DNA of 35,605 nucleotides, from NCBI GenBank assembly GCA_001931875.2, contig MSJH02000126.1, positions 1 through 35,605 of the forward strand, written 5' to 3'. Shown here one piece after another: positions 19,732-30,622 of the stretch (position 1 is its first letter; every line of letters begins with the position of its first letter). Under the pieces are notes generated by a model, which ran no database searches, was not told the origin of the DNA, and saw only the letters and a program-made list of their open reading frames with translations. This DNA comes from Byssochlamys sp. IMV 00236. Its lineage: Eukaryota; Ascomycota; Eurotiomycetes; Eurotiales; Thermoascaceae. The position numbers were made by a program, and so were the translations under genes.

Positions 19732-22700
19732 TTATTGCTCAAACCGTATCCACTCAATGTCATTCATATTGTTCAACCAATTGTCTAATGATTCAACATC
19801 TAGTGGCAAATTCCAAAAGAGATTACTTGGGTCATTTCTAAACATATTATTGGATGTATGGATGTCGTTCATAAGCTGTTGTTGATTTATAGTCATATCG
19901 TAACTATCCAAGCCAGGTATAATAGTGTTTTGTAAAAATGCATTCAATGATGTAGTACCCATCGCTGTATTAAAGCCAAATTGCGATAAACTGAATGCCT
20001 CTTCACTTTTGTTATGCAGTATATCGTTAGATTGATCTGATTTCAAATATTAGTTATTCAAGAACTGTATAAAGCAACATAGACCATACTTGGATTCATT
20101 GCAGTGATAAAAGGTGAGAGCGTTGGAAACAAAAACGGCCCTGTATTCATAGGCGCCGTGCCAGAATGTTCTATACTACCTTGCTGCTGCTGGGCGTCGA
20201 CTGTTTGTGATGTATATCCCATATTGGTATTAGGCTTGGAATATTCACTCTTGCTCTTTTCATATTCTTCTAAATGATTTAGTAATATGGTATAAAACTT
20301 GTTTGTATGATACGCCCCAAATGACATTGGTTTTATCATTTGCGATAAGATCATGCCCTGCTTCAGTTCTTCCTTTGCCGTTGCTGAAATCTCAGGGTTC
20401 GGATTCTTTGCGTTAATAACCTGAATCAAACCAAACTGTCGAAGAGGATAAGTAACGGCAGCGTACGGACACATTAGAAACTCTTTAGTGCCCATTCCTT
20501 TTGCTATGCGCATACCGCCTTTAGCCGCATTCGTACAGATCTGTTGTGATGTTGTGGATGATTTAGAGGCTATCTTTTTGAGAAAGGGTTGATGAAGTAA
20601 AATGAGTGTACTAAAATAGAGTAACAATATAGAGGCTATAGGTAAAATGTGAATACATTACAATGTATACGATGATGATATAAAATTACCAACAGCTGGC
20701 GCAAAATATCCCTTTTGGTGATTGAAATCTGGTATTTTACTATTTCTTACAGTCCTTGAAAACGAATATCGCCACTCTGTGAGCTCATGGTCCAGAGTGG
20801 CCACTATATTATCGCTTCCGTGTTCATAACTAAATTGTCGCGCTCTAGGTGAATGTAAACTCAAGAGGATCCGGCTGTTAATTTGTGATAACTTTACAAG
20901 TGACAAAAATAGTTCATATATTGGTGCTCGCTTTCCTACAGAAGCTGTAATTTTAAAAGGCGTACTTAATGAAGGAAAGCGAGGAAAGGGCTGCTTGCTT
21001 AATATTTTGTCTTTGTCTATCTCGTATGCATCCATTACTTCTTCCCAATCTGCTGTAACATCCGGATATCCTACAGCAATATCCTAATTCCAAATCAGCT
21101 ATACACTGTATATTATTTGATGCAATCATGTACCTCATCTCTAAGGTTAACGCCTCTGCCAAGCATGACTGTTTGGAATACATCTGTGATATAAAGTGCC
21201 CACCATACTCTTTTTCTGGTCTCCTTTTCTCGGTCGGGAATATCCCAGTGATCACAGCTTTTGTGAAGGCCTAAAAGATGAGCCTATGTATGCATCATGT
21301 TAGTGTGTTTAAAAAATGTATACTCTAAATATTACAAGGCGAATGGCCTATGCACAAACAAGTCAATATCAATGTCTCTATCCATCAAGATATACTTACA
21401 AAGCCTCCCATTTGCCATGACTCAGATGACTTGATGTTGCGATCTGGGCGAGTATTTAACACGAGCAGAATTGTTTGAATTTTTGAAAGCGTCGGTGTTG
21501 TCGACCAGTTCAGTAGCAGATGTTCTGCTCGATCAAAAAAGCTGTTTGACCAACCCATAGGCACATCCAACATCACATCCGAAGGCAGCTTTCTTTGTCC
21601 TTCATAACCTGCTTTTTGGTGCTCTATAAATCGAGCGGCTGTACCAAGCATGGCATTCAGCAAATCGCCAGAAGGAAACGCGTTCATTCTACCACGATAT
21701 TGATCAATAAATTCAGTCTTATCAACGACTGGTAGAATGGGGTGCACGTTTGCAAAGTATCTAGTGTATTGTCGTAAGAAACTTTGGGCCAATCGTGGTT
21801 TACTTTTTTACTTTACATCTTTAACAGCCGAGCCGCTGTGTGCTTGTCAAGGCCCGTTACGGTATAAATGTATTGATGTATGTCTTCGCCTTGGGGATCC
21901 ATTCCTTTTGGCCATCGAATTTCTGGAATGAGGCGACTGTATTGCTGCACGTCTGCTTCTTTTCTATCAGCAACCAGTACTGTGTCCTCTCCAAACCTTT
22001 TGATAGTGTATCCTTCCCATTTCATTTCACGTGACAAGTCAAGTCTACTCCCAAGAAACTGGAAGGTGGAAAGATCACCCAAGTATTGAATAGTATCATG
22101 TTTAACACCCGGAAGCCATTGTTTGGGATTCAATATGCCGTACTCCTCAAATAGGTTTGATAGTGTTGTTTTATTGCTAGTAGTCGTAGTAGTAGCCGTA
22201 GTAGTAGTAATAGGAATAGAAGTAGTTGATCGATCGCTTTCTTCTACTCGCTGTTTTCGACGGACAATACTCTTGTTCTTCTCGAGTTCATATATTATAT
22301 CTGGAGACTTTCTTGTTTCCGATGTTTTGGCCTCTTGGATTAGCCTTTCCATGCGGTTAATACGTTTTTCTAAATCCTTTGCATATCTATCACAGTCAAA
22401 CTTTCATCAGTTTTCTTCCTCCTCCTTTGGGTTATTTTTGCTTTGTCCCTACCCTTTTTGGGGTCCTCTTTTCTTATTACTTTAAAAGTCTATTAGCAAA
22501 AGTCTTTTTTTTTAAGTAAAGCTCAGCTGAATTGTGGATTACTATTACATTTTAGTGAATTCACACTTTTCATTGTTTGCCATGCAATTAAAGCATTCTG
22601 TTGTTTCTTCGCTAAGCACACATTTAGCTTTTCTCTTTTTGCAAAAGTCACTTTAAAAGAAAAAAGTGGTCAAACGAAATGGACCAGTTAAGAGATTCAT

Positions 22701-22775
22701 GTAGTGAATTTACCAGGCGGCTGTCACTCTAATTCTCTGTTTATTTGATTCTTCACTGATTGTACTTTTGTTCAT
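19732..22775 (-). CDS. Zn2Cys6 fungal transcription factor with fungal_trans domain, ten exons
   Basis: Model: 22775-22714, 22650-22549, 22479-22453, 22386-21817, 21760-21400, 21347-21336, 21283-21134, 21083-20690, 20635-20090, 20036-19732; 842 aa, phases consistent. The zinc cluster is assembled over exons 1-2: AACDFCKKRKAKC then C-x2-C-x6-C (Cys 21, 24, 31, 40, 43, 50), followed by KKRGPQKGYAKDLEKRINRM, the basic linker and short coiled coil that in Gal4-type factors sets dimerisation and site spacing. The middle-homology domain shows YFANVHPILPVVDK, GLHKSCDHWDIPDREKETRK, RVWWALYITDVFQTVMLGRG and VGYPDVTADWEE. Exon 6 is only 12 nt (AIRL). The C-terminus is Asn/Leu/Asp-rich, like an activation region. 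Targets are unknown. An Ile/Thr-rich codon repeat lies near 22180. Confidence 0.88.
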
Positions 22776-22816
22776 TGATAAAGAAAAAAGAAAAAGCGAA
22801 TTTAAAAGACAGCCAA

Positions 22817-24441
22817 TCATAAACGAGACCAGATCCAACCAGAAAACCAGGATTGATTTAACTTTGAAGGGTCTACCAATCTTGGAACATTCACGTCCAC
22901 TTCTTCTGCAGCATGTACTGGCCCAACGTTGGCTGGACATGATTCTGAATTGCTGCTTGGGTCATCCAACTCTATAACAACAATAGTAATGTCATCACGA
23001 TAACTTCTTGATGGCTTTCTTGTCAATCGCTTGGATAACTCAAGTTGTTCATCCTCAACAGGCTCTTTTACCCGTAAATTCTTATAGACAGCATCGTAGA
23101 GCAATGCTTCTCGGATAAGATGTGTCGCAGGATTAGATTCTCCTTTATACCTCCATGTACTCATAATCTCTGCTGCCTTCTGGTCTCCCCGACTACTGCG
23201 GACGTCATCCCAAGAGAGTTCATCCCATAAACCGTCAGTGCCAAGGATGATAAATTTATCTCCCTTTTGTAACTGGTGTCGAGATGTCAAAGGCTTAGAT
23301 TCCAAGTAAGGTGGTGTGCGATAATGAGCTACGATGCGGTGGTGATACCGAGCAAAGGTTTTATAGCTATCGTATGGAATGTAAGGGAGTACTTTCATTT
23401 GGTACTCTACTGGCGCCTTGTACATAATGTCGCCAAATGCTGTTGATTGTGAGCATTAAAAAATATGATAATGATTTGCCTACTTACATCCACCAACAGC
23501 AATCAGCCCAAAGATACGATTTCTCATGATCAAGACGTCTGATTCTTCAGGAGGATGCTGCTTCATCATGTGTGCTCTCCACGATGGATTAGCCGGCGAC
23601 TCTTCTTCAACCAAGCGTCTTCCTTTCCAATTACCTTGTTCATCCTGGCTGACAACTATTGTTGTCTATCAGCAATATGAAAAGTAACGGAGCCGTTTTT
23701 ACTACTTACTTACTACACGCGAATCACCCGTGTTTGCTGAATAGACGACACCATCTTTCACGTATACTGTCAATGCACATGATCCATTAATCGCTTCATC
23801 AATGATGGCTTGAGTTGCCTTCTGGTCTGGCTGACGAGCAATAGCAGCACGGATATCTTTTTCGGTGGTTCTCTTTAAGTTTTTAGGGAAAAGGTCATAA
23901 AATCGCTGCTGTATATCTTGATCAAGGTCAGAGAAAGCCTTTGAGATAGCTTCCTCCTTTTCTTGCTCCGAGAGTGGTGTATTTGGATTCTTGTTCAGTT
24001 CTCGTGCGATATAGATGGGTAACTGTTTTTTTATCAATCTTGAGCAGTGAGGACCAATATGGCCTAATTTAACATTAGACCCTATGCTTGAGAATATGAC
24101 GTATATTTACCATCGTATACACCAGCAATCAAGCCTTGTTGGAAAGTGTTGATGCTGTAATTGTCTTCAACAGGATCATTTGAGGGCAGCTGATTTGTAT
24201 AAACAGCCTTGACACGGTCAATCTCAAGTTTACTAACAAACTGCCCTGATCTTATTCGACTGTCAATCTCCTCTCTTGACAGCAGCTGAAATGGCCGCCA
24301 ATCATAGTGTTTAGGTTCGACTTTGGTTTGAATAGGCTCTGAAGCTTGCTTGTTTGTTTTAGTAAGAAAGTAGTAACCTCCAGAACCAGCAGCGCCAAGC
24401 CCGGCTGCTGCTGTCAGTGCTACACGTAGAGGAATGGGCAT
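22817..24441 (-). CDS. mitochondrial PP2C phosphatase, pyruvate dehydrogenase phosphatase type
   Basis: Model: exons 24441-24111, 24063-23710, 23655-23488 and 23439-22817, 491 aa. The N-terminus MPIPLRVALTAAAGLGAAGS plus a GGYYFL segment looks like a mitochondrial signal or anchor. PP2C metal-site motifs follow: VEDNYSINTF (about 91-100), GVYDGH (Asp about 110), ANTGDSR, IAVGGSFGD, GTDGLWDEL and DDITIVVIEL. Spacing and the QLPSNDPVEDNY start match the PDP/Ptc5 branch, which dephosphorylates and reactivates E1-alpha of pyruvate dehydrogenase (role by family). The exon 2/3 junction could shift (donor at 23714 or 23710, acceptor at 23665 or 23655); the chosen pair aligns to PDP without a gap. 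A donor-like GTAAGC at 24525 hints at a 5' UTR intron. Confidence 0.9.
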
Positions 24442-24832
24442 TTGAAAAGAAATAACACTTCAAATTCAGACGATGTTGATTGCTTTCTGGACGAATCAAA
24501 ATGTAAACTCAGACGACTTGCTTACCTGATAAAAAAGGAAATTAGTTTTAGACAAGCCAACAGTGATATCAAAGGCACAATTAGTATAAACACAATGTTT
24601 TATTAACATGATCCAATTGAAAACAAATATAAAGTAAACAAACGTCTATACGGATTAGTTCAATCCGTTAGGAAGCTAATGATAAGGATCAAGGGTAAAA
24701 ATGTAAAAAGTAGCATTTATCAATGGAAAATGTTGTAAAGTCTGGCAGATGAATATTGGCAACAAAAGTATATATTAGCGCCCCCTTTTTCAACAACACA
24801 ATTCGCAATCCTTTTCTTCCTTAGACCAATAT

Positions 24833-24836
<4 letters not shown>
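24442..24836. other. intergenic, PP2C promoter side
   Basis: About 395 bp. It should contain the promoter and 5' UTR of the PP2C gene; no coding sequence or RNA gene is recognised. Confidence 0.5.

Positions 24837-24880
<44 letters not shown>
24837..24880 (+). repeat. 44-nt poly-A tract
   Basis: An uninterrupted run of 44 A. It directly precedes the Lys-rich start of the Fanzor-like remnant, so it may be an expanded Lys codon run. A retrotransposition tail is a second explanation, for which I see no source gene. Confidence 0.9.
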
Positions 24881-24881
<1 letters not shown>

Positions 24882-25374
24882 GCAAGAAGAAAAGAAAAGG
24901 CAAGCATCCTCCTAAAGTAAGCCAAAAGTAGGTACTTTGCATAACATGGAAAATAGTCATTGTTATTTACTGTTTATTATAGAAAGGACCTGGTAAAGAT
25001 AGAGACGCATAGAGTCGGTGTCACTGGATTGCTTTACCGACAGTTAAAGAAAAGACAGAAATCTGGTGAGTTATTGCATGCAATGATGGATGAATTTCGT
25101 ACATCCAAGGTAATGAATGCAGTTTTCATGTATATCATGCAACTTATATTTTTTGTAAATATAGGTATGCCATTCACATCAAGATATGACTCTTACTATG
25201 ATCAACCTCCACAGTGTTCTCACTTGCAAAAGCTGCGGAATAATGTGGCAGCGTGATCTAAATGCTTTCAAAACCATTTTTAAAATCTCCAAAGATATTA
25301 TTACTGAATGCGAAATCAATAATGTAGGAACCCTTCTTTTTTTTTTATATCGCCATATCGAACAAGAGATTTAG
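24881..25374 (+). pseudogene. Fanzor (eukaryotic TnpB) C-terminal remnant
   Basis: Translations read GKHPPK, then KGPGKDRDA and a stop, then in a shifted frame RVGVTGLLYRQLKKRQ. These are followed by MDEFRTSKVCHSHQD and, after a 55-nt intron (25110-25164, GTAATG...ATATAG), LHSVLTCKSCGIMWQRDLNA. The sequence order DE-RTSK-C...C-x2-C...W-RD-NA is the RuvC/zinc-ribbon end of TnpB and Fanzor nucleases; the Asp in RD-NA is the last RuvC acidic residue and is retained. A possible first intron is 24917-24982. The N-terminal two-thirds of the family (about 400-600 aa) is absent upstream, the first zinc pair reads CHSH, and there is a stop/frameshift near 25009, so this is a dead fragment. No ends of the element were identified. 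Confidence 0.75.
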
Positions 25375-26420
25375 ATTTCTACAGGCAAGATGTCCAGAGT
25401 TTACTGTTGACTGGTCTAAAACTAACACCGTCTGAATTTGAAGTAGAAATGCTGTAAAATTGATTGTTGAATGCAGTTCCGCTTTGTGTTGCACATTTCT
25501 TCAAAAAAAAAAAAAAAGCAGCTCATAATATCCAGGATTACTTTCTCTATATAATTTACTGAAACCATCAGAAGACACAGACTACATCATGTTGAAAGAT
25601 CCTTTTGGTATTGTTGCTTGGAGTGGTCCGACTATTGCTGCCCATTTTCATTGTGTTCTGCAATAAGGTCTCAAAGATTGATAGGGTTATGTTGGATTGT
25701 TTTGTAACACCCGACAAGCTTTGAAAAGATAGCCACTAGTATATTCCCACTTGTAAACAACTAAATACTTACCTTTAATTCAAACTGAAAGCGTACGTTT
25801 AAGGGTGTGCTTAAAGTACGCTATAATTCAAGAACTGTTATTGTTGGAACGTCATATGCAGCCATATGCAAGACAGAAATGAGACTAAGCCCAAGCAAAG
25901 TGTTTCATGCTTTTTTTTCTTTCATTCGAACGCCATTTGAGCTCACGCACACCGATCATTCTCTTTTCTTGGACAAAAAGGCAATAAACATAAGAAGCAC
26001 TATTTTCATAAACCGAGTGTCCTTGTCAGTTAGCAATAGACAAAGACTTATAAGAGAATATAGAGTAAACAAAGAATAATGCAAACGGAAATAAACAAAT
26101 AACTTTGTTTTATGAATAAAAATAAAAACAAAGCAGCTTTGATAAGATTGTTCTTTTTCACAATATTCAAATGTTATTGCAGTAGTATTTTCATGCATAA
26201 ATATTAGAATTCATTCAATCTTTCTAAAGACAAAGCAATGCTGAAGAATAATTATGACTGGTTTTAATCATTTAGGTTTACTGATCCGGAATATTTGGCC
26301 ACAAGTTACTATAAAAGGATTTAAGCGGTAAATTCTACAAAGCTTGTAAAAGTCTCTTGACCGTTGCACTGCAGCTTTACCCAAAAATAATAAAGCCTTT
26401 TAATCTAGCCTGAGGTGGCT

Positions 26421-26540
26421 CAAACCTTATCGCTTCTAAAGAAGGTAAAATACGGTCAAATGAAAGGCACACCACAGGATAATGCCTTTCTTTTTTACTT
26501 TATCTTTTACTTCTAACCCACTTTGACCATAAAAGGTTTG
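26421..26540. repeat. nested foldback repeat
   Basis: Three pairs of exact inverted blocks are arranged concentrically: CAAACCTT (26421-26428) with AAGGTTTG (26533-26540), GGTCAAA (26454-26460) with TTTGACC (26522-26528), and GAAAGGCA (26462-26469) with TGCCTTTC (26483-26490). Arms are interrupted by unpaired sequence. It could be a decayed foldback/MITE element or a structured RNA. Confidence 0.6.
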
Positions 26541-27317
26541 ATATAATCCTGCAGGGTATAAAGTTAGGTTAGGATATCGTACAAGCATCCATGCAGATCA
26601 ACCAGTGTGAAGCAGTTTTACTATGTTTACTTGAACATAGGCAAATTATGTCATCAAACGAAATAATATCAACTTTTAACATAAGGGAGCAAGAAGTATA
26701 CGATAACTATCAAGAATACGCATTATTATGGTAATGTGTAACCAACGGCGAATGTGGGTCTAGCTCTATTATTGTATCACAAAGCGACGAGTAAAATTTC
26801 TCTAGAACGCATGAATCTTTGAATTGACCGCATTGGCCATAAGCGCCTTTTTGTTCTTATGAGTTACACTAGACTACTCGTTGATTGTTTGTGTAGCATT
26901 AGGAAATGTAAATTAGTAACTTCATTGGCATCCGGAAAACTGTTTAAATATAAAGAACAAAGAAAAGAGTTGATGTGCAATAGAATAATAAAGAAAAGTG
27001 GAGTTGTAATTAGTTTACTGCTTTCTTAAATATATTCTATTGACGTCATATGTACCCAAGGTAACTATTGACAGCCCAATATTAGATAGAAAGTATTACG
27101 TAAATCTGACACCATACAAGTATGGATTGGGTCCTTAAGTGTTGGATAAAATGCCCTTTTCATTATGCACTATAGCTTTTTACCCTTTCCCACCCCCCTC
27201 TTCACTTATACTCTCTCTCTAAATTAAATGTGACTTTGGGTCGTACTTAATTTAATGCCCGACTTCTCTCATATTCTTTTTGTTCGAGCTTAAATTGGGT
27301 GTGCTTGTATATGTGCG

Positions 27318-27320
<3 letters not shown>

Positions 27321-27350
<30 letters not shown>
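27321..27350. repeat. (GT)15 microsatellite
   Basis: Fifteen uninterrupted GT units about 107 bp upstream of the PHD-gene ATG, within its likely promoter or 5' flank. Confidence 0.95.
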
Positions 27351-27352
<2 letters not shown>

Positions 27353-27456
27353 ACGGTTCGGATGAAATGCGTTTTATAAACTAATTTTTTTTTATTTTTT
27401 CTCTTTCTTTCTTTTTTTATATATTTATCGCACCACTTGAAAATAATAATAATAAT

Positions 27457-29171
27457 ATGAAATCGATGTGAGTCTTCATTTCCCCTTTCTCTTTATTCAT
27501 TCTTTCTTTTTCTCTCTCTCTTTTTTTTATATCAATTATATCAAATACTTACAAGAGAAGAGAAGAAAGAGAATAAAGAGAAAGGAATATTTGTTCAACG
27601 ATACACAATTTTGACACCCTTTTTTTCTTTTTTTCTTTTTTATAGTAAAAAGCATTTAGATTTAAAGAAAATAACGAAAAGTAACAATAATGCAAGATCA
27701 GAAATTTTTGCCATTTCTTTACACAAACAGAAATCAATTGAAAAAAAAAGAATTCAGCTCGTCAATGACACCCAATCTATTGCTAAGCAACTCGTTCACT
27801 CTTTATCAGCTGCAGCCAAACGTCTAGATATTCATTCAAGACAAAATGCATCTATTGTGTCCAATCCTGATTGGCCAATTAACAAGAAGCCTCAACTGCA
27901 AAATCTTGAATTGCTTAAACAATACTTGACTTTTATTTCACATGAAGCAAAAACACAAGTTGACAAAGAAAATCAATCTATTCAAATCACCTTGGACGAA
28001 CCTGTGGATAACCCCACAGACCCTGCTCATCATGCTGCTCGTTTGGGTGCCTCTGCCATCGAAAAGATGGTTCACAATGACATGTTGAATAAACAATTGA
28101 ATGACAATAATAATAATAATAATAATAGTACAGGTATTAAAAGAACAAACGGGGTGACTCCTTTCATTGCTAAACTAACCGCTCCACAGATGCTCTTCCA
28201 AATTTGGTAAACCGTCCTATTGACCGCCGTCGTCCTGGTAGACCACCTAAGCCCAAAGTCTTTTTTGACGAACAAATCATTCCTACGATATCAAGACGTA
28301 AGCAGAGTCGCCAAAAGAAAGAAGATATCATTCAGTGTATCTGCGATACGCCTACTGATGAATTTGGCGCCATGGTTCAATGCGATGACTGTCTGTCCTG
28401 GTTACATGTTGACTGCTTAGATTTAACCAAACAAGACCTTGAACAGTCTTATCGCTGCCCTCCTTGCTGCGTATCACTTGGAAGCAACAATCAGTTACCA
28501 AAGTCAATGGCCTGGCGTTATGAAGCTCAGATGAAGAGTCAGCGTTTAGCAGCTATTAATGAGATATCGGACGACGAAGACGACGTCGATGATGATGACA
28601 TGGATGATGATACGAATGCCATGGAATGTGACGTTGTTGAGCAACCCCTTCACGTGGACAACCTTAAATTGCCTGAACCTATTCGTATTGATACCAACTA
28701 TTGCAAAGATATTCGCTCAAGATCTACCACACCTGAGGATTGGCCTGATGTTTCATCTGAGTCGCATTACAGTATCAGCAGTGCCAATACAAGTGAAGTC
28801 AGTACGCCTAGTGAACACACACTTTGTGATCCATTTGAATATCAGCAAATAATGAGTCAAAGCAACCTAATTATTGACATTGAAAACTTTGAACTTTTAT
28901 CACGGTTGGCTTATCTTCAAAAGCTTAAAGATGATTTATTCTCTCCTAATGCAACAGATGTATTCTTGTGTGAAGACAAGTAAGTCTTTTGAACCTTCTT
29001 TTTTTCTTCTTTTACTAACAAAACAATAGTAATAGTAAACACTTTATATCTCAACCAGATATCTCCAGTCAATCCACTGCTCATCACGAATCATTACCCT
29101 CTACCATCTGTTCTCAAGAACTTTCGGAATTCTCTTTTGATAATGGTCCCTTTTGGCAACCTTTAAATTAA
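27457..29171 (+). CDS. PHD-finger and AT-hook chromatin protein
   Basis: Model: exons 27457-27467, 27646-28133, 28190-28979 and 29030-29171, 476 aa, phases consistent. Exon 1 is just 11 nt (ATGAAATCGAT) and is inferred from a GTGAGT donor that joins the TTTTATAG acceptor in frame. An AT-hook-like RRRPGRPPKPK lies at about 179-189. The PHD finger at about 216-260 has the C4HC3 order: CIC, CDDC, H and C in LHVDC, and CPPC; it contains the aromatic/acidic MVQCDDCLSWLH face that in homologues reads histone H3 tails. An Asn run from AAT repeats (about 160) and an acidic DDEDDVDDDDMDDD follow the domains. Fungal relatives of this layout sit in Set3/Cti6-type complexes, but I cannot assign an orthologue. 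Confidence 0.87.
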
Positions 29172-29990
29172 AAAATAATAGCATATTTGTAAATACCTCG
29201 CAACATTCACCCTTACCTCCCCCTTTTTTTTATCAAAGAAAGCAACACTCACACAAGAAACGCCCCTGAAATCCTTACAAAAAAAAGTTTGTATTATATC
29301 CTTGCTCGCTCTTTATGTTCATATTTCGCATTTTATTCCTTATAAAAAATCTTTCTACATAATAAAAAACATGGATAAAATAATGCCCCCCCCCTCTTAA
29401 AGATGCAGGATCTATCCCTTTGGATATATTGGAATGAGAGTTTAAATTTGCTGCATGCACACCCTAAACAAATACAGTCAGTACAGTAGTTTGCTAAAAT
29501 ATTATTCATATAAAGTTGGCAGGGGTAAAGTACAAATTTGAGATAAATGACTTTTGAAAATTCTCAATTTTGAATACAATGTTATCTCGCATTAAATCAA
29601 GTAACTGCGCCACCTTCAGTGAGGAGACATCACTGCATTCATAGACATTATTTTTAAGCTCCTACCATGTTTCTTTATGGAAAAGTGATTATTACGATCC
29701 GTTGGCCATTGCTTGATAAATCAACAACTGAGTTCAAACTGAGACTGATAGCTGTTTGAGCGTTGTTCAAGGTACTGTACGAGCTTGTATGAGTTGAACT
29801 ACAGCTTCTTTAGTAATTCAAAATATTCTCATACGCGCGAGAACTCACAAATCCGCACGATCTCTAATGATCTTCTCTTCGCAGCCATTAATGCTTTGAT
29901 GACAGAATCATCCTCTTTTGAATGTTAGTTTCACGCATAATATGAAAAGATCAACGAAATAATAGCTTACCGCTTCAAATTTAAATGATC

Positions 29991-30009
29991 ATCACTGAAA
30001 ATCAGTGAT
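29991..30009. repeat. 8-bp perfect hairpin
   Basis: ATCACTGA (29991-29998), AAA, TCAGTGAT (30002-30009): perfect arms with a 3-nt loop and no following T run on either strand, so it is not a clear terminator. Confidence 0.7.
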
Positions 30010-30435
30010 AAAATTAGACACTATACCTCCCCTACAAAATCCTGAGCGTGTAGAACGCCGTTCTTTTGTTTGAGAAATCACAAACTATCATCATTAATAA
30101 GCTACTTAACACAAACCTTACATGTGAACATAAATCTCGAAATAATGCTCGTGAACGCAAATTATGCTTGATAAAGACAAAGCACGTACTTCTTCATCAT
30201 ACAAAAACAAATAAAGTCTTTTTTTTGAAGTAAGCTCACCATGACAACACGGTCAGCCATATCGCTCTTAGACAGTAGTGTAAGTCTATGCAGAATTAAT
30301 TGAAGTTGTATTTGTTTTATTTACTACTTTTAATTTATTTCTTCACATTTACCAACTGGACTAAACGTCTTTTTTTTTTTGTTTTTGATCGGCCGTATGT
30401 GCTTCGGAAGGCAGTACTGTGTATTTATTGTTTCT

Positions 30436-30451
30436 ACACACACACACACAC
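30436..30451. repeat. (AC)8 microsatellite
   Basis: Eight AC units, followed by GCACG, in the intergenic region about 170 bp beyond the DBP3 stop. Confidence 0.85.
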
Positions 30452-30622
30452 GCACGTAATCAGATGAGATTCTTATTTGGTTACCACTTTTATTTATGTG
30501 CTAAATATTTATTGTACAAAGAAAAACAAATGTATTACATATATACTATGATAGATCTTTATATGGCAGGTCTATACATGGTTATTACTACTCTTGAATA
30601 AATGCAAAGAGAAAAAAAAAAT

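Larger units (their letters stand above)
25375..27456. other. 2-kb gene-poor region
   Basis: One 90-codon frame (25807-26079, plus) has no family similarity and overlaps an 80-codon frame on the other strand, so I do not call it. The stretch holds the nested foldback at 26421-26540 and the GT repeat at 27321. The right end is pyrimidine-rich (27183-27240, 27395-27420) and should be the promoter of the PHD gene. Confidence 0.5.
29172..30622. other. 1.45-kb region without a confident gene
   Basis: No frame over 61 codons. It contains a C8 run (29388-29395), the hairpin at 29991-30009 and an AC repeat at 30436. Short minus-strand frames between 29845 and 30250 have splice-like borders, but I could not build a convincing gene. 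It lies between the 3' ends of the PHD gene and DBP3. Confidence 0.5.

Noticed and set aside
25915..25945. TTCGAA core resembling a tRNA B box (ATTCGAACG)
   Set aside because: The flanking bases cannot form a T stem, and no A box or acceptor stem is present on either strand.
25807..26079. 90-codon plus-strand frame
   Set aside because: It overlaps an 80-codon frame on the other strand, has no splice or family support and no typical leader.
29725..29745. GAGTTCAAACT resembling a tRNA T loop
   Set aside because: The arms are direct rather than complementary, and there is no matching acceptor stem.
29845..30250. Possible three-exon minus-strand gene: a frame ending at 30122, a 24-nt exon 29994-29971 and a last exon 29893-29845 ending in a KIIRDRADL-like tail
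   Set aside because: Phases can be made to fit, but the start is unclear, other frames in the same DNA are equally open and no family is recognised. Chance assembly is likely.
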